Source: Clostridia bacterium (GTDB lineage Bacteria > Bacillota > Clostridia > Christensenellales > CAAEEZ01). Taken from it: a DNA stretch of 64,000 nt. This document shows, in pieces, positions 1-9,602 of the stretch. The stretch is from contig CAAEEZ010000016.1 of NCBI GenBank assembly GCA_900755035.1, forward strand, positions 1-64,000, read 5' to 3'. The stretch's first letter is position 1, and every line of letters begins with the position of its first letter. The translations under genes were made by a program, and so were the position numbers. The notes beneath the pieces are model-generated. The model saw nothing but the letters and a program-made list of their open reading frames with translations. It had not been told where the DNA came from and searched no databases.

Positions 1-110
1 AAAAGGAAAGAGTCCGGTACAATACCGAACTCAATTCCAAATTAATTAATTCAATTTTTTGTCTAAACTTTTGGGTTCACATCATATCACGGTGCGTTTA
101 GATTATATTA

Positions 111-1205
111 TTATTTTAATATATGCAATTTTCTTAATTCTTTTCCTATATAATGCTTAGGATACTTAATATAATTATTAATAATCAATCGTCTTTTTTC
201 TGATTTCGAATACTTACTATTACTTTCTTCTAGTTTCGAATTTAAAAACTCCTTCATTTGTGGTCTAATCCAATGCGTTCCATCTTCTCTTTCTCTATCT
301 CGAATATCTCCATATCCAATGGTGGTTAATCCTGGTATTAGTCCCAAAGTTAGTAACGCATGTCCATTATAACAATGCGTATCTATACATTTACATATTG
401 GACGTAAACGTATAGGCTCGTCGATATTTTCAAAAACGTTTACTCGTTCGTTTGTCAAATAGCACTGATTCGCCATTCCTGTTGCTAAATTAATATATAC
501 CGACCATTGCCCAGCATAACAAAATTCTTTCCTATCTACGTTAAATATCGCTTTCTTAAATTGCCAAAAATTACTATTAAATTGCGACCAAATTTTGTCA
601 TATTCATCTATTGTAAGATTTGTCAAATAATTATGTTTATCATTATCATCTCGAGCAATAGTTAACTGTGGCAATGCTCCAAAATTAGCAATAGAGAATT
701 CTTTTACTTCATCAATATATGGTATCAATTCGTCGTCGGGTGTTATTTCAATATTCGCTGATGCCCCTGCTTGCCATATTTTATTTACATTCATTGAAAA
801 TCTATCTAGCCAATTCCGCTCCTTTAATTGTAGGTAGTGAAAAGAACATTTGAACGTAATATGCTCCAAAATATCCTTTTCCCAAGTTAATATTTTATCA
901 ATTACTGGTGTAACGGTTAGATTTGTAACTATCTCTATATAATGTCCTTCTTTTGCTAATAAGTAAATATATTCATCAATATTCTTAGTTAACAACGTTT
1001 CTCCATCGGCACAAATATTTATAAATGCAGTACCACCTATTCGTTCTTTTGAAAGTGCTTTTGCCACCTCCATAGGCGAATACTCCATTTGAGCCTGTTC
1101 ACCACTGAAAGAACTTTCTCTTTGAGATAAATAACAATACCTACATTTTAAATTACAAATAGTTGTCGGTACTGCCAACAAAATTATCATTTTTATTTTA
1201 TCCAT
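111..1205 (-). CDS. Radical SAM/SPASM-like protein in capsule locus
   Basis: Radical SAM enzyme of unknown substrate, 364 aa. The cluster-binding motif is C17-x3-C21-x2-C24 near the N-terminus. A second cysteine set fits a SPASM/twitch auxiliary cluster: C229-x13-G-x4-C248, followed by C271, C273 and C278. Family knowledge says such proteins modify peptides or small molecules, or mature enzymes. No precursor peptide gene is visible nearby. The ATG start has a GAGG ribosome site at good spacing and overlaps the end of the flippase gene by 8 bp, so it is the last gene of the capsule run. A role in modifying a sugar, lipid or capsule enzyme is inference from position only. The gene is AT-rich like its neighbours. 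Confidence 0.8.
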   Translation of the reverse strand: MDKIKMIILLAVPTTICNLKCRYCYLSQRESSFSGEQAQMEYSPMEVAKALSKERIGGTAFINICADGETLLTKNIDEYIYLLAKEGHYIEIVTNLTVTPVIDKILTWEKDILEHITFKCSFHYLQLKERNWLDRFSMNVNKIWQAGASANIEITPDDELIPYIDEVKEFSIANFGALPQLTIARDDNDKHNYLTNLTIDEYDKIWSQFNSNFWQFKKAIFNVDRKEFCYAGQWSVYINLATGMANQCYLTNERVNVFENIDEPIRLRPICKCIDTHCYNGHALLTLGLIPGLTTIGYGDIRDREREDGTHWIRPQMKEFLNSKLEESNSKYSKSEKRRLIINNYIKYPKHYIGKELRKLHILK

Positions 1206-2739
1206 GCTTTATCCTCATTTTAACTAATAGTTTTTTTCTTTGTTCTTTATTTAATATTACAAATATAGAACATATAATAGACATAATAACCGATACGGCA
1301 ATTGCCAATATCAACATTCCCCATCCCTTTGGCATTATCAAATATCTAAAACCAACGGATATTAAAGCAACTATTCCACAACAAATAAGCGACGTAATAC
1401 TATCCTTGTAAAAATAATACCATTTTAGGCCAAGAATCTTTGCCGTGTATGGAATAGTTATAATTGCACTTCTTATCATAGACAATACAGAACTTGTCCC
1501 AGCAACAGCCAATAAACCTAAATCTGTAAACTCTAGCAATAGATATACGATTAAAAAGTTTAATATACCAGTGACTAGGAACGAAATCGAATTAACTGCT
1601 AATTTGTTTGCTGCCGTAAACACATTATATAGCGTTTGTGTTCCACAAAATGGGATATACATCATACACGTCAATATTGACAAAATCGTTAGTTCTTTGG
1701 CATTTAAGGTTGGTTGCCACAGTACGTAAAAATCATACGCATATACGGAAAATACCACTATGGATATTGATACCATTATGCACGATACCTTTACTGCGTA
1801 ATTAAGAGAGTCAAGCAACTCTTTTTTATCATCTGCGCCATAAGAAATAGTTTGATTTGGCGAAAACGCACCGTTTATAGTAACTGCTAATTGAGTAATT
1901 GCATTTGGCACAATTTTAGAAACTGACAGCACGCCCATTTGCACTGGCCCTATAAAAAGATTAGACAACAATAAATCAAGTCCTGTCATCAATATAGTTC
2001 CGCACTGATTTATAGTATTCCAAATTCCGGATTTTAACAATACTTTGATTGCCTTAAAATCAAATAATCGAACATTAAACACAATCTCAGACATTATTCT
2101 TCGCTTTACAATATACGACACGGGAATTGTCAAGATGGACAATACAAAACCCGCCAAACTCACGTAATAAATTTTGGGTATAAACAGCGTAAACATTAAT
2201 ATCAATAACACTGCTCTCATTATGGTTGATACCATATTTATAATATTTTGAATATATAGTGCATTTTTCACGTAAGTACATATATTTAATAAACTTATTA
2301 TTTGTGAAGCATAAAAAGAAGCAAATGCAATGGAAAAAAGAATTTTAACCTGTTGAATATTGGCATCTGATATACGTATTAAATTTTCAAGATAGACCGT
2401 ACATAACGTTGCTGGCAATATCAATACGAGCATAATAAAAATATTTGCTATTATTATTGACGAATATAATCTATTGCACTTATCAATGTCGTTTTTATAA
2501 TAATATATGGTTATAAATCTTCCCGCCATACTATTAAGCGCAATAGTAATCAATGAAGCATAACTTATAAAATTATTAGCAAGTTGAGCAAACCCATTTG
2601 CTTCTTCTCCTAATGTTTTAACAATATATGGTGACAAGAAAAAATTGATAGCCATTGTTATAACAAGCGTTACTAAACTTGTTATTAGATTAATGGCGGT
2701 TTGCCTATTTCGTTTTTTTATCACTTGTATCTCATTCAT
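1198..2739 (-). CDS. wzx: Wzx-type polysaccharide flippase
   Basis: Integral membrane protein of the MOP/MVF exporter superfamily, about 513 aa with roughly 12-14 hydrophobic segments spread over the whole length. The family moves undecaprenyl-diphosphate-linked oligosaccharide repeat units across the membrane. The N-terminus is short and basic, followed at once by membrane helices, as usual for Wzx. I chose the ATG at 2739 over the GTG one codon upstream. The start overlaps the end of the GT2-pyruvyltransferase gene in an ATGA-like arrangement, implying translational coupling. Its partner polymerase is probably the EpsG-like protein at 5901-7085. Sequence alone does not tell which repeat unit it carries. 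Confidence 0.85.
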   Translation of the reverse strand: MNEIQVIKKRNRQTAINLITSLVTLVITMAINFFLSPYIVKTLGEEANGFAQLANNFISYASLITIALNSMAGRFITIYYYKNDIDKCNRLYSSIIIANIFIMLVLILPATLCTVYLENLIRISDANIQQVKILFSIAFASFYASQIISLLNICTYVKNALYIQNIINMVSTIMRAVLLILMFTLFIPKIYYVSLAGFVLSILTIPVSYIVKRRIMSEIVFNVRLFDFKAIKVLLKSGIWNTINQCGTILMTGLDLLLSNLFIGPVQMGVLSVSKIVPNAITQLAVTINGAFSPNQTISYGADDKKELLDSLNYAVKVSCIMVSISIVVFSVYAYDFYVLWQPTLNAKELTILSILTCMMYIPFCGTQTLYNVFTAANKLAVNSISFLVTGILNFLIVYLLLEFTDLGLLAVAGTSSVLSMIRSAIITIPYTAKILGLKWYYFYKDSITSLICCGIVALISVGFRYLIMPKGWGMLILAIAVSVIMSIICSIFVILNKEQRKKLLVKMRIKHG

Positions 2740-4669
2740 CACGCAGACCTTGTATTAGTAAATCAAATTTGTTTTTCATTCCTATATACGTACCCTTATT
2801 GTTTGTTACTTCATCGATAGCATATTCTATTTCATCTAATGATTCTACACATTTAACGTACTTATTATCTTTTATCCATTCATAGCTTCCGCTTACTTTT
2901 TTACTTTTATTATCTATTGCTATACATGGCGTATTAGTTATAGTAGCAAATATCATTGCATGTAGCCTATCTGTTATTACGATTTCACTTGATGCAAACT
3001 CAGCCCATTTTTTACTTAATTCTATATCTCTATTAGCAACAGTAACAGGATAATCTACTAACGTAGAAGTTGTTTTTACTTTATACCCTTTTTTTGCCAA
3101 TAACGTAATTATATATTCTTTCGTGACATCGTCAATATTTTTCTCCACGTCATCTCGAAAACAAACCAAAGCATCTTTTCTAATTATATCATAATTTATG
3201 TCTTTTATTGATAAAACTACGTCAGGGACAAGAATACTTTTGATATCTGGGAAATTTTTTATAAAAAATTCATAAGAATTTTTTTCCCTCAAACATACAA
3301 TTAACTTTTTATTTAACTTATATATTTGGTAATTATTCTTTATCCTATTTTGGCTTTCTTTACTATCATCGTAATACACAGTTTGTGGAAATACTATAAC
3401 CTTATTATTTGGATATTCGGCTATAATTTTAGATATTTTGTCGTCTTCTTTTTTCCACAAACTACCCAAATTGCCACCACCGTCAATTATTACTAAATCG
3501 TTTTCCTTGATATGTGAGACCAATTTGTCCCCAAAGCGCAAATAATCAGAATTGCATATTTCTACAATAGCATTTTTATCAAATCCATTTGAAGATAAAA
3601 AAAGTTTTTCTGCTTTTACAATTGCTTGGTCGCCTAAATTACCATGCTCTGGGGTTGCAATAATCACTGCTATTCGTTTGAATTTTTTACGTGCCTTTTT
3701 TATTGTTAAAACACCTCGTTTAACAAATCTTAAATATGCACCTACCTCTCGTATTTTCTTTTTACAAAACACAAGAATCAATTTGAAACATCTAGGATTA
3801 CACATAATAAACAACGAAAACATTACCTTCTTTATTAAAGGATTGATTTCTTTTTTATATATATTGATATTTAATCTTTGTATACATTGTATCAATATAC
3901 CATACGATTGAATCAATGCAAACTTAGCACATTCTCTTTCTTTATTTTTCCTAAAAAACAAATATCTATCATAAAATGCCTCTGCTGCATCAAGTTTTCT
4001 TATGGTAAATGGCGAATGCATAATCGTTCCTTGATGTTGTACGTATTTATAAAAACTATTCTTGCAAGAAACAATTCTATTGCATTTAGAATATATATGG
4101 TGCGCTGTAAATTCATCTTCGTGCACTTTGCCGACAGGAAATCTAACTTTCTCAAAAATTGTTTTTTTATACAATTTATTTACCGCAGTAACGTAAAAGA
4201 AATAATTACCCTCGCATAATTTTTTATACGCTTCTTGTTTAGTAAAAACCTCGTCTTTTATAGGTGAAGCGCCAGCTTCATTGTAAGCGCTTCCGTCCTC
4301 TTGTATCCAATCTAAATCACAAATAGCAATATCTGCGCTATGAGTTTTAATCAAGTTATACAGTGATTCATACATATGTGGCAATATATAATCGTCACTA
4401 TCTACAAATGCAATATAATCGCCACTTGCTTCGTCTAACCCTGCATTTCTAGCACTACTTAATCCTCCGTTCTGCTTATGTATAACCGTAATTCTAGAAT
4501 CTTTTTGGGCAAAATCATCACAAATTTTTGGACAATTATCCAGTGAACCATCGTCCACTAAAATTATTTCCAAATTTGAATAAGTTTGTTCTAAAATACT
4601 ATTTACACACTTATATATATATTTTTCAACGTTATATACTGGAACTATTATGCTTATTTTAGCATCCAT
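2732..4669 (-). CDS. Glycosyltransferase family 2 fused to polysaccharide pyruvyltransferase
   Basis: Two enzymes in one 645-aa chain. Residues 1 to about 230 are a GT-A family 2 domain: the SIIVPVYN strand, the LVDDGS motif near residue 38 and the metal-binding DSDD near residue 90. After a basic linker (about 300-330), the C-terminal part from about residue 335 has the pyruvyltransferase (CsaB/WcaK-type) pattern: a GNLGDQA motif, a DGGGNLG motif, and a late RLHAMIFA segment that contacts the phosphate donor in this family. Predicted role: add a sugar to the repeat unit and ketal-link pyruvate from phosphoenolpyruvate. ATG start with GAGG site; 15 bp after the preceding GT2 gene. A fusion of this type is unusual, since the two activities are normally separate genes. 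Confidence 0.82.
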   Translation of the reverse strand: MDAKISIIVPVYNVEKYIYKCVNSILEQTYSNLEIILVDDGSLDNCPKICDDFAQKDSRITVIHKQNGGLSSARNAGLDEASGDYIAFVDSDDYILPHMYESLYNLIKTHSADIAICDLDWIQEDGSAYNEAGASPIKDEVFTKQEAYKKLCEGNYFFYVTAVNKLYKKTIFEKVRFPVGKVHEDEFTAHHIYSKCNRIVSCKNSFYKYVQHQGTIMHSPFTIRKLDAAEAFYDRYLFFRKNKERECAKFALIQSYGILIQCIQRLNINIYKKEINPLIKKVMFSLFIMCNPRCFKLILVFCKKKIREVGAYLRFVKRGVLTIKKARKKFKRIAVIIATPEHGNLGDQAIVKAEKLFLSSNGFDKNAIVEICNSDYLRFGDKLVSHIKENDLVIIDGGGNLGSLWKKEDDKISKIIAEYPNNKVIVFPQTVYYDDSKESQNRIKNNYQIYKLNKKLIVCLREKNSYEFFIKNFPDIKSILVPDVVLSIKDINYDIIRKDALVCFRDDVEKNIDDVTKEYIITLLAKKGYKVKTTSTLVDYPVTVANRDIELSKKWAEFASSEIVITDRLHAMIFATITNTPCIAIDNKSKKVSGSYEWIKDNKYVKCVESLDEIEYAIDEVTNNKGTYIGMKNKFDLLIQGLRDE

Positions 4670-4684
4670 ATCAACCTCATAAAA

Positions 4685-5695
4685 TTACTTAATTATTTTG
4701 TAATAAATTTGCTTGATTGTTTTTCTTATTCTGCCATACGCAATCATTAAAAAACAACGTTTATTTAGAAATAACCTTCTTAAAAATTTGTGTTCAATAG
4801 AGCACGGCTTGTACAATTTAATAAGTTCACTAGAATCAGTATTATATAGAAGTTTCGTTGTATTATTCTTTAATACTTTATAATTATCTTCGCTCGCCGT
4901 ATAACATATATGCATATTTATAATACTACTTGCCATAAAATTATCCCAGTAAGTATCTATGTTGCTATTATTAAACGTATCCTTAAACCACTTACTTGTT
5001 ATATTAAATAACTCGATTTGCTTAAACATTTTATCTGCACTTATTGTGTTTGTTGCACTTGAATTGTTAACGACATAATTATACAAACATTCATCTAAAA
5101 CACTAAACCTATTGACGTTATTTATATAATCCAAGTTAAAAAGTAAGTCTTCACCTATCTTAAAATCTTCTCTAAACCTATTTGTAATTAATTTTTTTTT
5201 GTACAGTTTATTACACGGACTGTTAAAAAAACTCGTTTCAAACAAATTTGTTATATCAATATCTTCGTCAATCAATTTTTTACTAGAATACTTTATCTTT
5301 GATTGATTTTCCCTTTTCTCTCCTTTGATTATAGTATTATATCCACATACAACTAAGTCTACGTTATCAACCAACATTGTTGACATCAATCTCTCGGTCA
5401 TATTTAAATCAATATAGTCATCGCTATCTATAAATTGAACATACTCTCCTTGCGCATTTTCTATACCAACGTTTCGTGCATTTGACACCCCGCCATTAGG
5501 AATATCTAAAATTTTTATTCTTTTATCTTGATTTGCATAATTCTTGCAAATGCTTAAACTATCATCCTTAGAACCATCATTTACAAAAATAGCTTCAATA
5601 TTTTTATAAGTTTGATTTATAATACTTTCAATACATTTTCCCAAATATTTTTCGGCATTATATACAGGCACTATTATTGAAACCAACTCATTCAT
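4685..5695 (-). CDS. Glycosyltransferase family 2
   Basis: GT-A fold family 2 glycosyltransferase of 336 aa. It begins with VSIIVPVYNAEKY, then has FVNDGSKDDS (nucleotide-binding aspartate) and QFIDSDDYID (DxD metal site) near residue 90. This is the same class as the N-terminal half of the next gene and probably arose from a common ancestor, with near-identical motif spacing. The C-terminal 30 residues are basic and hydrophobic, suggesting membrane association. It acts in the cytoplasm on a lipid-linked acceptor. Acceptor and donor sugars cannot be read from sequence. The gene is strongly AT-rich. A 205-bp gap precedes it, so it may have its own promoter, though I saw no clear one. Confidence 0.85.
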   Translation of the reverse strand: MNELVSIIVPVYNAEKYLGKCIESIINQTYKNIEAIFVNDGSKDDSLSICKNYANQDKRIKILDIPNGGVSNARNVGIENAQGEYVQFIDSDDYIDLNMTERLMSTMLVDNVDLVVCGYNTIIKGEKRENQSKIKYSSKKLIDEDIDITNLFETSFFNSPCNKLYKKKLITNRFREDFKIGEDLLFNLDYINNVNRFSVLDECLYNYVVNNSSATNTISADKMFKQIELFNITSKWFKDTFNNSNIDTYWDNFMASSIINMHICYTASEDNYKVLKNNTTKLLYNTDSSELIKLYKPCSIEHKFLRRLFLNKRCFLMIAYGRIRKTIKQIYYKIIK

Positions 5696-5900
5696 ACAAA
5701 ATTACTCCATTTTATTAATTCCATTTTTATATTTACGTCATTTAATTATAACTAATCAAGCAGTATAATATAAACTACATTACATTATTAATATTACTCC
5801 GAATATTTGTTTACGTGTTATCAATTTATTCATAATACCTATACGTCTAGTCACACTCGTTAGTACTATTTACAAAAAAATTTCTATTGTAATTTGCTTT

Positions 5901-7085
5901 CTAAAATTGTAAAATCCACGCCTTAAATCCAAGATACTGTATTACAATAGAAAAGCCTGTAATTGCAATCAATATTGCAAATATTACTCGTTTTTTATTT
6001 GATTTACCATTATTATATACTATTAGGGACGATTCCCCTGGTATTAACCATGAGCCATTTGTCATTTTTTTATTAGTAAGATAAAGATATAATAAAGGCA
6101 CTGCTGAAACAATAATAAACGTATTATTTCTAAGGAATAAATGATTAATAGACATGCTTCCTATTTGAGTAAGTATTAAATTTAATAAAAACGTTTTTGT
6201 CGTTTTAGGATTATTAAACCAGTTATTAAATTTATTATTAATTAAATATGCCATACTTGCACTCAATACGGTAAACCTAATTATATTAAATATAAATATC
6301 CAACGTGTTTCATACTTCATATTAAGATACGCATAGTACTTATTTATTATTTCATCAAGCAATGGATTGATTCCAAGGAATTTATCTAAGAACAACTCCA
6401 AAACTAATGGGATAAAAATAATTGCATAATTAATAGTCCTAAATTTTACAAAGGATAATATTCTTATTCCAAAAACTAATACTACCCCTGTATGAATAAA
6501 AATAGGCATTATATATAGTAACCACGTTACTAAATCCCTCTTCCCTAAATATAAATCCCTAAACAAAGCAGTAGACATAATAAACATAGCCATACTCGAT
6601 CTAACGCCAGTAAAGATACTTAGAATAGAACAATTACCTAATACAAATATTAAAAAAGCGAATACAAGTGAGGCTTTGCCATCAGACGAATTCTTAAATG
6701 CCGAGTTATATATAATATAAGAAATACATAACATACTTATCATAGTAGGGATAAACTTAATCAAATTATAATCTCCAATCTTTGCTACTACGAAAAATAG
6801 TAAATTCGTTATAATAGTATTTGCATATGGCCCTGTTTTCATTGCAGTAACAAAATCCATAGAAGACATTTCTTCTAACATTGCAAAATATCTAGTTATA
6901 TCCATACCTGTAGTCGTAGGAGTAATAGAATATGCGACAAGTGAAAAAGAAATTATCATTAAACCTAGCACTATTTTTAATTGTGATTTGGTTATTTTAA
7001 TATTTACAAATATGTTTATCAAACCTAATGCTGCTAAACATACCATATATCCTATTCCCATATATGTGGCTATTTGTAATACCAT
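5901..7085 (-). CDS. EpsG/Wzy-like polysaccharide polymerase
   Basis: Polytopic membrane protein, 394 aa, about 10-12 hydrophobic segments with a large loop in the middle. The region near residues 75-100 (ITPTTTGMDITRYFAMLEEM) matches the G-x-D-x-x-x-Y pattern typical of EpsG-family polymerases, which join repeat units on the outer face of the membrane. No enzyme motif beyond that is visible, so the call rests on topology, this motif and its place among glycosyltransferases and a flippase. The ATG start lies 5 bp after the GT4 gene upstream, so the two are probably co-transcribed. It would be the Wzy partner of the flippase at 1198-2739. Confidence 0.75.
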   Translation of the reverse strand: MVLQIATYMGIGYMVCLAALGLINIFVNIKITKSQLKIVLGLMIISFSLVAYSITPTTTGMDITRYFAMLEEMSSMDFVTAMKTGPYANTIITNLLFFVVAKIGDYNLIKFIPTMISMLCISYIIYNSAFKNSSDGKASLVFAFLIFVLGNCSILSIFTGVRSSMAMFIMSTALFRDLYLGKRDLVTWLLYIMPIFIHTGVVLVFGIRILSFVKFRTINYAIIFIPLVLELFLDKFLGINPLLDEIINKYYAYLNMKYETRWIFIFNIIRFTVLSASMAYLINNKFNNWFNNPKTTKTFLLNLILTQIGSMSINHLFLRNNTFIIVSAVPLLYLYLTNKKMTNGSWLIPGESSLIVYNNGKSNKKRVIFAILIAITGFSIVIQYLGFKAWILQF

Positions 7086-7090
7086 TTCAT

Positions 7091-8185
7091 TTACCTATTA
7101 CAGCTATAAATACTAATCAACTGTTCTATAATTGATTCTTCGTCAAGCCTATTACTTTTCATAATTGTTTTTATTTCTTCTTGGGATTTGCTATTGATTA
7201 ACCCCTTTGCTTTATCAATATTTTCTTTCCATTCTTTGGTGTCGTAGGTTTCACATTGAATAAACAAACCTAGCCCCAAATCGTTATTTTTAGGCACTCC
7301 CTTAGATACTACGCACGGTATCCCCATCATTTGCGATTGCACTAAACTCATGCTCATTCCTTCCGTAAAAGATGGACAAACGTAGATATCAAATAGATTA
7401 TACAACCTATCCATATCTTCTCTTAATCCTAAAAAAACTGCTTTTTCTTCAATACCATACTCAGCAAATTTATCTTTCGTTTCTTCATAATATCCACCGC
7501 AAAACAAACTTTGATAATTTTTCATATCTTCGTTTTTATAAATTTCTGGTATAAATATTGCGTTTTTTATGGAATTTAATCTTCCTGCATAGCCCAAAAT
7601 AATCTTGTCTGTGTCTAGATTGATTTCCTGCTTGGTTTCTTCTATTTCTTGATTATCTAAAAAAATCAATTTGTTTCTAGATACATAATTTGGTATTAAG
7701 ATTCCTTCCATACCAAACATATGCATATTAGATTCTTTACTACAACCTATCCAAGCATTACAATACTTGCGATTCAAATATTGTAATATCGGTTTCAATA
7801 TCTTTTCTACGAAATTTTTTCCATTACCAAACGCTTGCCCGTGGGCATGTCCGATAATTACGGGAACATTATTTTTTTTTGCGATTTTTGCTACAATCCA
7901 CGCCATTAAATCAGTGTGAATATGCACTACGTCATAATTCCCGTCTTTAATAATTTTACCGATTTCTCTCGTAAATTTTTTATATCCTGCCGTTCTTAGC
8001 CTTTCTACGTGATATATATCCACGTTGCTAAGTCCATATTTACTCGGATTAGCGTTTTCTCCACTCAAATTCACCACGTCTATTACAGCGTCGGCGCTAT
8101 ATTTTTGAATAGAACCTATTAAATTGTTTATTACCATACCTACACCGGCGCTATCTAGATATGGTGCTATTAACAATATCTTCAT
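7091..8185 (-). CDS. Glycosyltransferase family 4
   Basis: GT-B fold family 4 glycosyltransferase of 364 aa. The N-terminal Rossmann domain begins MKILLIAPYLDSAGVG with the glycine turn of this family. HIHTDLMAW and GHAHGQ segments line the acceptor cleft. The C-terminal nucleotide-sugar domain has GYAGRLNSIKN and the PSFTEGMSMSLVQSQMMG segment, whose glutamate is the usual donor-binding residue. It resembles EpsF/CapM-type enzymes. It is separated from the polymerase gene by 5 bp and from wecB by a 274-bp stretch with a decayed reading frame. Donor sugar not predictable. Confidence 0.87.
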   Translation of the reverse strand: MKILLIAPYLDSAGVGMVINNLIGSIQKYSADAVIDVVNLSGENANPSKYGLSNVDIYHVERLRTAGYKKFTREIGKIIKDGNYDVVHIHTDLMAWIVAKIAKKNNVPVIIGHAHGQAFGNGKNFVEKILKPILQYLNRKYCNAWIGCSKESNMHMFGMEGILIPNYVSRNKLIFLDNQEIEETKQEINLDTDKIILGYAGRLNSIKNAIFIPEIYKNEDMKNYQSLFCGGYYEETKDKFAEYGIEEKAVFLGLREDMDRLYNLFDIYVCPSFTEGMSMSLVQSQMMGIPCVVSKGVPKNNDLGLGLFIQCETYDTKEWKENIDKAKGLINSKSQEEIKTIMKSNRLDEESIIEQLISIYSCNR

Positions 8186-8253
8186 TTTTTACTATTTTCC
8201 CTTTATTTTTATTGACTCTATTTGAATAAATATACGTATCGGATTAGCAGTAT

Positions 8254-8459
8254 TTAGCCAAATTTGCTAATATACTGATCCAATTCTTGCATTAGTACGT
8301 TTTTACTAAAACGTTATTTGGCATAGGTTTACTATTCTCTCCTTGCTTAATCAATTCGTCGTCGTTTGTGTTAACAAATTCCGACACAATTTGTTTATTA
8401 TAAATTACTCTAGCTAAAACACTTGTTTTACTACTAGCATTTTCGTTTTTTATTATCTC
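8254..8459 (-). pseudogene. Decayed reading frame remnant downstream of wecB
   Basis: Directly after the wecB stop codon the same frame stays open for 55 codons with no start codon at its beginning (8295-8459). The next frame then stays open from about 8310 to a stop at 8254, including the residues KNVLMQELDQYISKFG. The two pieces read as one protein tail interrupted by a frameshift. A stretch with DDELIKQGENS followed by PNN faintly recalls the C-terminal half of GT4 glycosyltransferases. I could not identify it with confidence. It may be the last trace of a glycosyltransferase lost when the AT-rich cassette to the left was exchanged. Confidence 0.35.
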
Positions 8460-9602
8460 TTAGTATTTTCTCCATACCATTTTATTTACTACGCCCACGT
8501 AACTTTGGATAAGTTTTACCACCTTGGTTGATACGTTTTCGTCGGTATAGTTTGGCACGGGAATACCGTAGTCGCCGTTTTTATTCATTTCAACTGCCGT
8601 GTCTACTGCCTGCAAAACTTGCTCCTTCGTTATGCCCGCTAGTATAAAGTTGCCTTTATCAAGTGCCTCTGGTCTTTCAGTAGACGTTCTAATACATACG
8701 GCAGGGAACGGATTACCCACCGACAAGAAGAAACTACTTTCCTCTGGAAGCGTTCCACTATCGCTTACTACGGCAAAAGCGTTCATTTGCAAGTTGTTGT
8801 AGTCGTGGAAGCCCAACGGCTTGTGTTTAATCACCATTTCGTCAAACTTAAAGCCCCTTTTCTCTATGAATTTAGCGCTTCTAGGGTGGCAAGAATATAA
8901 TATCGGCATATCGTATTTTTCAGCCATTGCGTTTACTGCGTTCATTAGGTTAAAGAAGTTTTCTTCGTTGTCGATATTTTCCTCTCGGTGTGCTGACAAA
9001 AGAATATATTTGCCCTTTTCTAACCCTAATTTTTTTAGTATATCGCTTGCTTTGATTTGTTCAAGGTTAGCGTGCAAAACTTCCGCCATAGGCGAGCCCG
9101 TTACGTAGGTCCTTTCCTTTGCAGTACCTTCTGCGTTTAAGTACCTTCTTGCGTGCTCTGAATAGCACATATTTACGTCGGCAATATGGTCTACTATTCT
9201 ACGATTAGTTTCTTCTGGTAAGCACTCGTCAAAGCACCTATTACCTGCTTCCATATGAAAAATAGGTATATGAAGTCGCTTTGCGCTGATTGCCGATAAG
9301 CAGGAATTCGTATCGCCCAAAATAAGTAGTGCATCGGGCTTTTCCTTTACCATAAGGCTGTACGACTTTGCAATAATGTTGCCTATCGTTTCGCCCAAAT
9401 CCTTGCCTACTGCGTCAAGATAGAAATTAGGCGCACGTAGTCCTAAATCCTCGAAAAATACTTGATTTAACTCGTAGTCGTAGTTTTGACCTGTGTGAAC
9501 GAGTATTTGGTCGAAATATTTATCGCACTTTTTTATAACGGCGGCAAGCCTTATAATCTCCGGTCTTGTGCCTACGATAGTCATCAATTTTAGTTTACTC
9601 AT
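8460..9602 (-). CDS. capG: Non-hydrolysing UDP-GlcNAc 2-epimerase, CapG/WecB type
   Basis: Member of the WecB/CapG epimerase family, 380 aa, the normal length. Visible features: TIVGTRPEIIRLA at the N-terminus, LVHTGQNYD, the ILGDTNSCLSA segment, HMEAGNRCFDECLPEETNRR and a late SDSGTLPEESSF motif that binds UDP. Next to CapE and CapF it is expected to do the last step to UDP-N-acetyl-L-fucosamine, 2-epimerisation of UDP-N-acetyl-L-pneumosamine, rather than make UDP-ManNAc. The ATG start overlaps the end of capF by 8 bp. The C-terminal VNKMVWRKY is typical of CapG proteins, so the gene is complete. Confidence 0.9.
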   Translation of the reverse strand: MSKLKLMTIVGTRPEIIRLAAVIKKCDKYFDQILVHTGQNYDYELNQVFFEDLGLRAPNFYLDAVGKDLGETIGNIIAKSYSLMVKEKPDALLILGDTNSCLSAISAKRLHIPIFHMEAGNRCFDECLPEETNRRIVDHIADVNMCYSEHARRYLNAEGTAKERTYVTGSPMAEVLHANLEQIKASDILKKLGLEKGKYILLSAHREENIDNEENFFNLMNAVNAMAEKYDMPILYSCHPRSAKFIEKRGFKFDEMVIKHKPLGFHDYNNLQMNAFAVVSDSGTLPEESSFFLSVGNPFPAVCIRTSTERPEALDKGNFILAGITKEQVLQAVDTAVEMNKNGDYGIPVPNYTDENVSTKVVKLIQSYVGVVNKMVWRKY

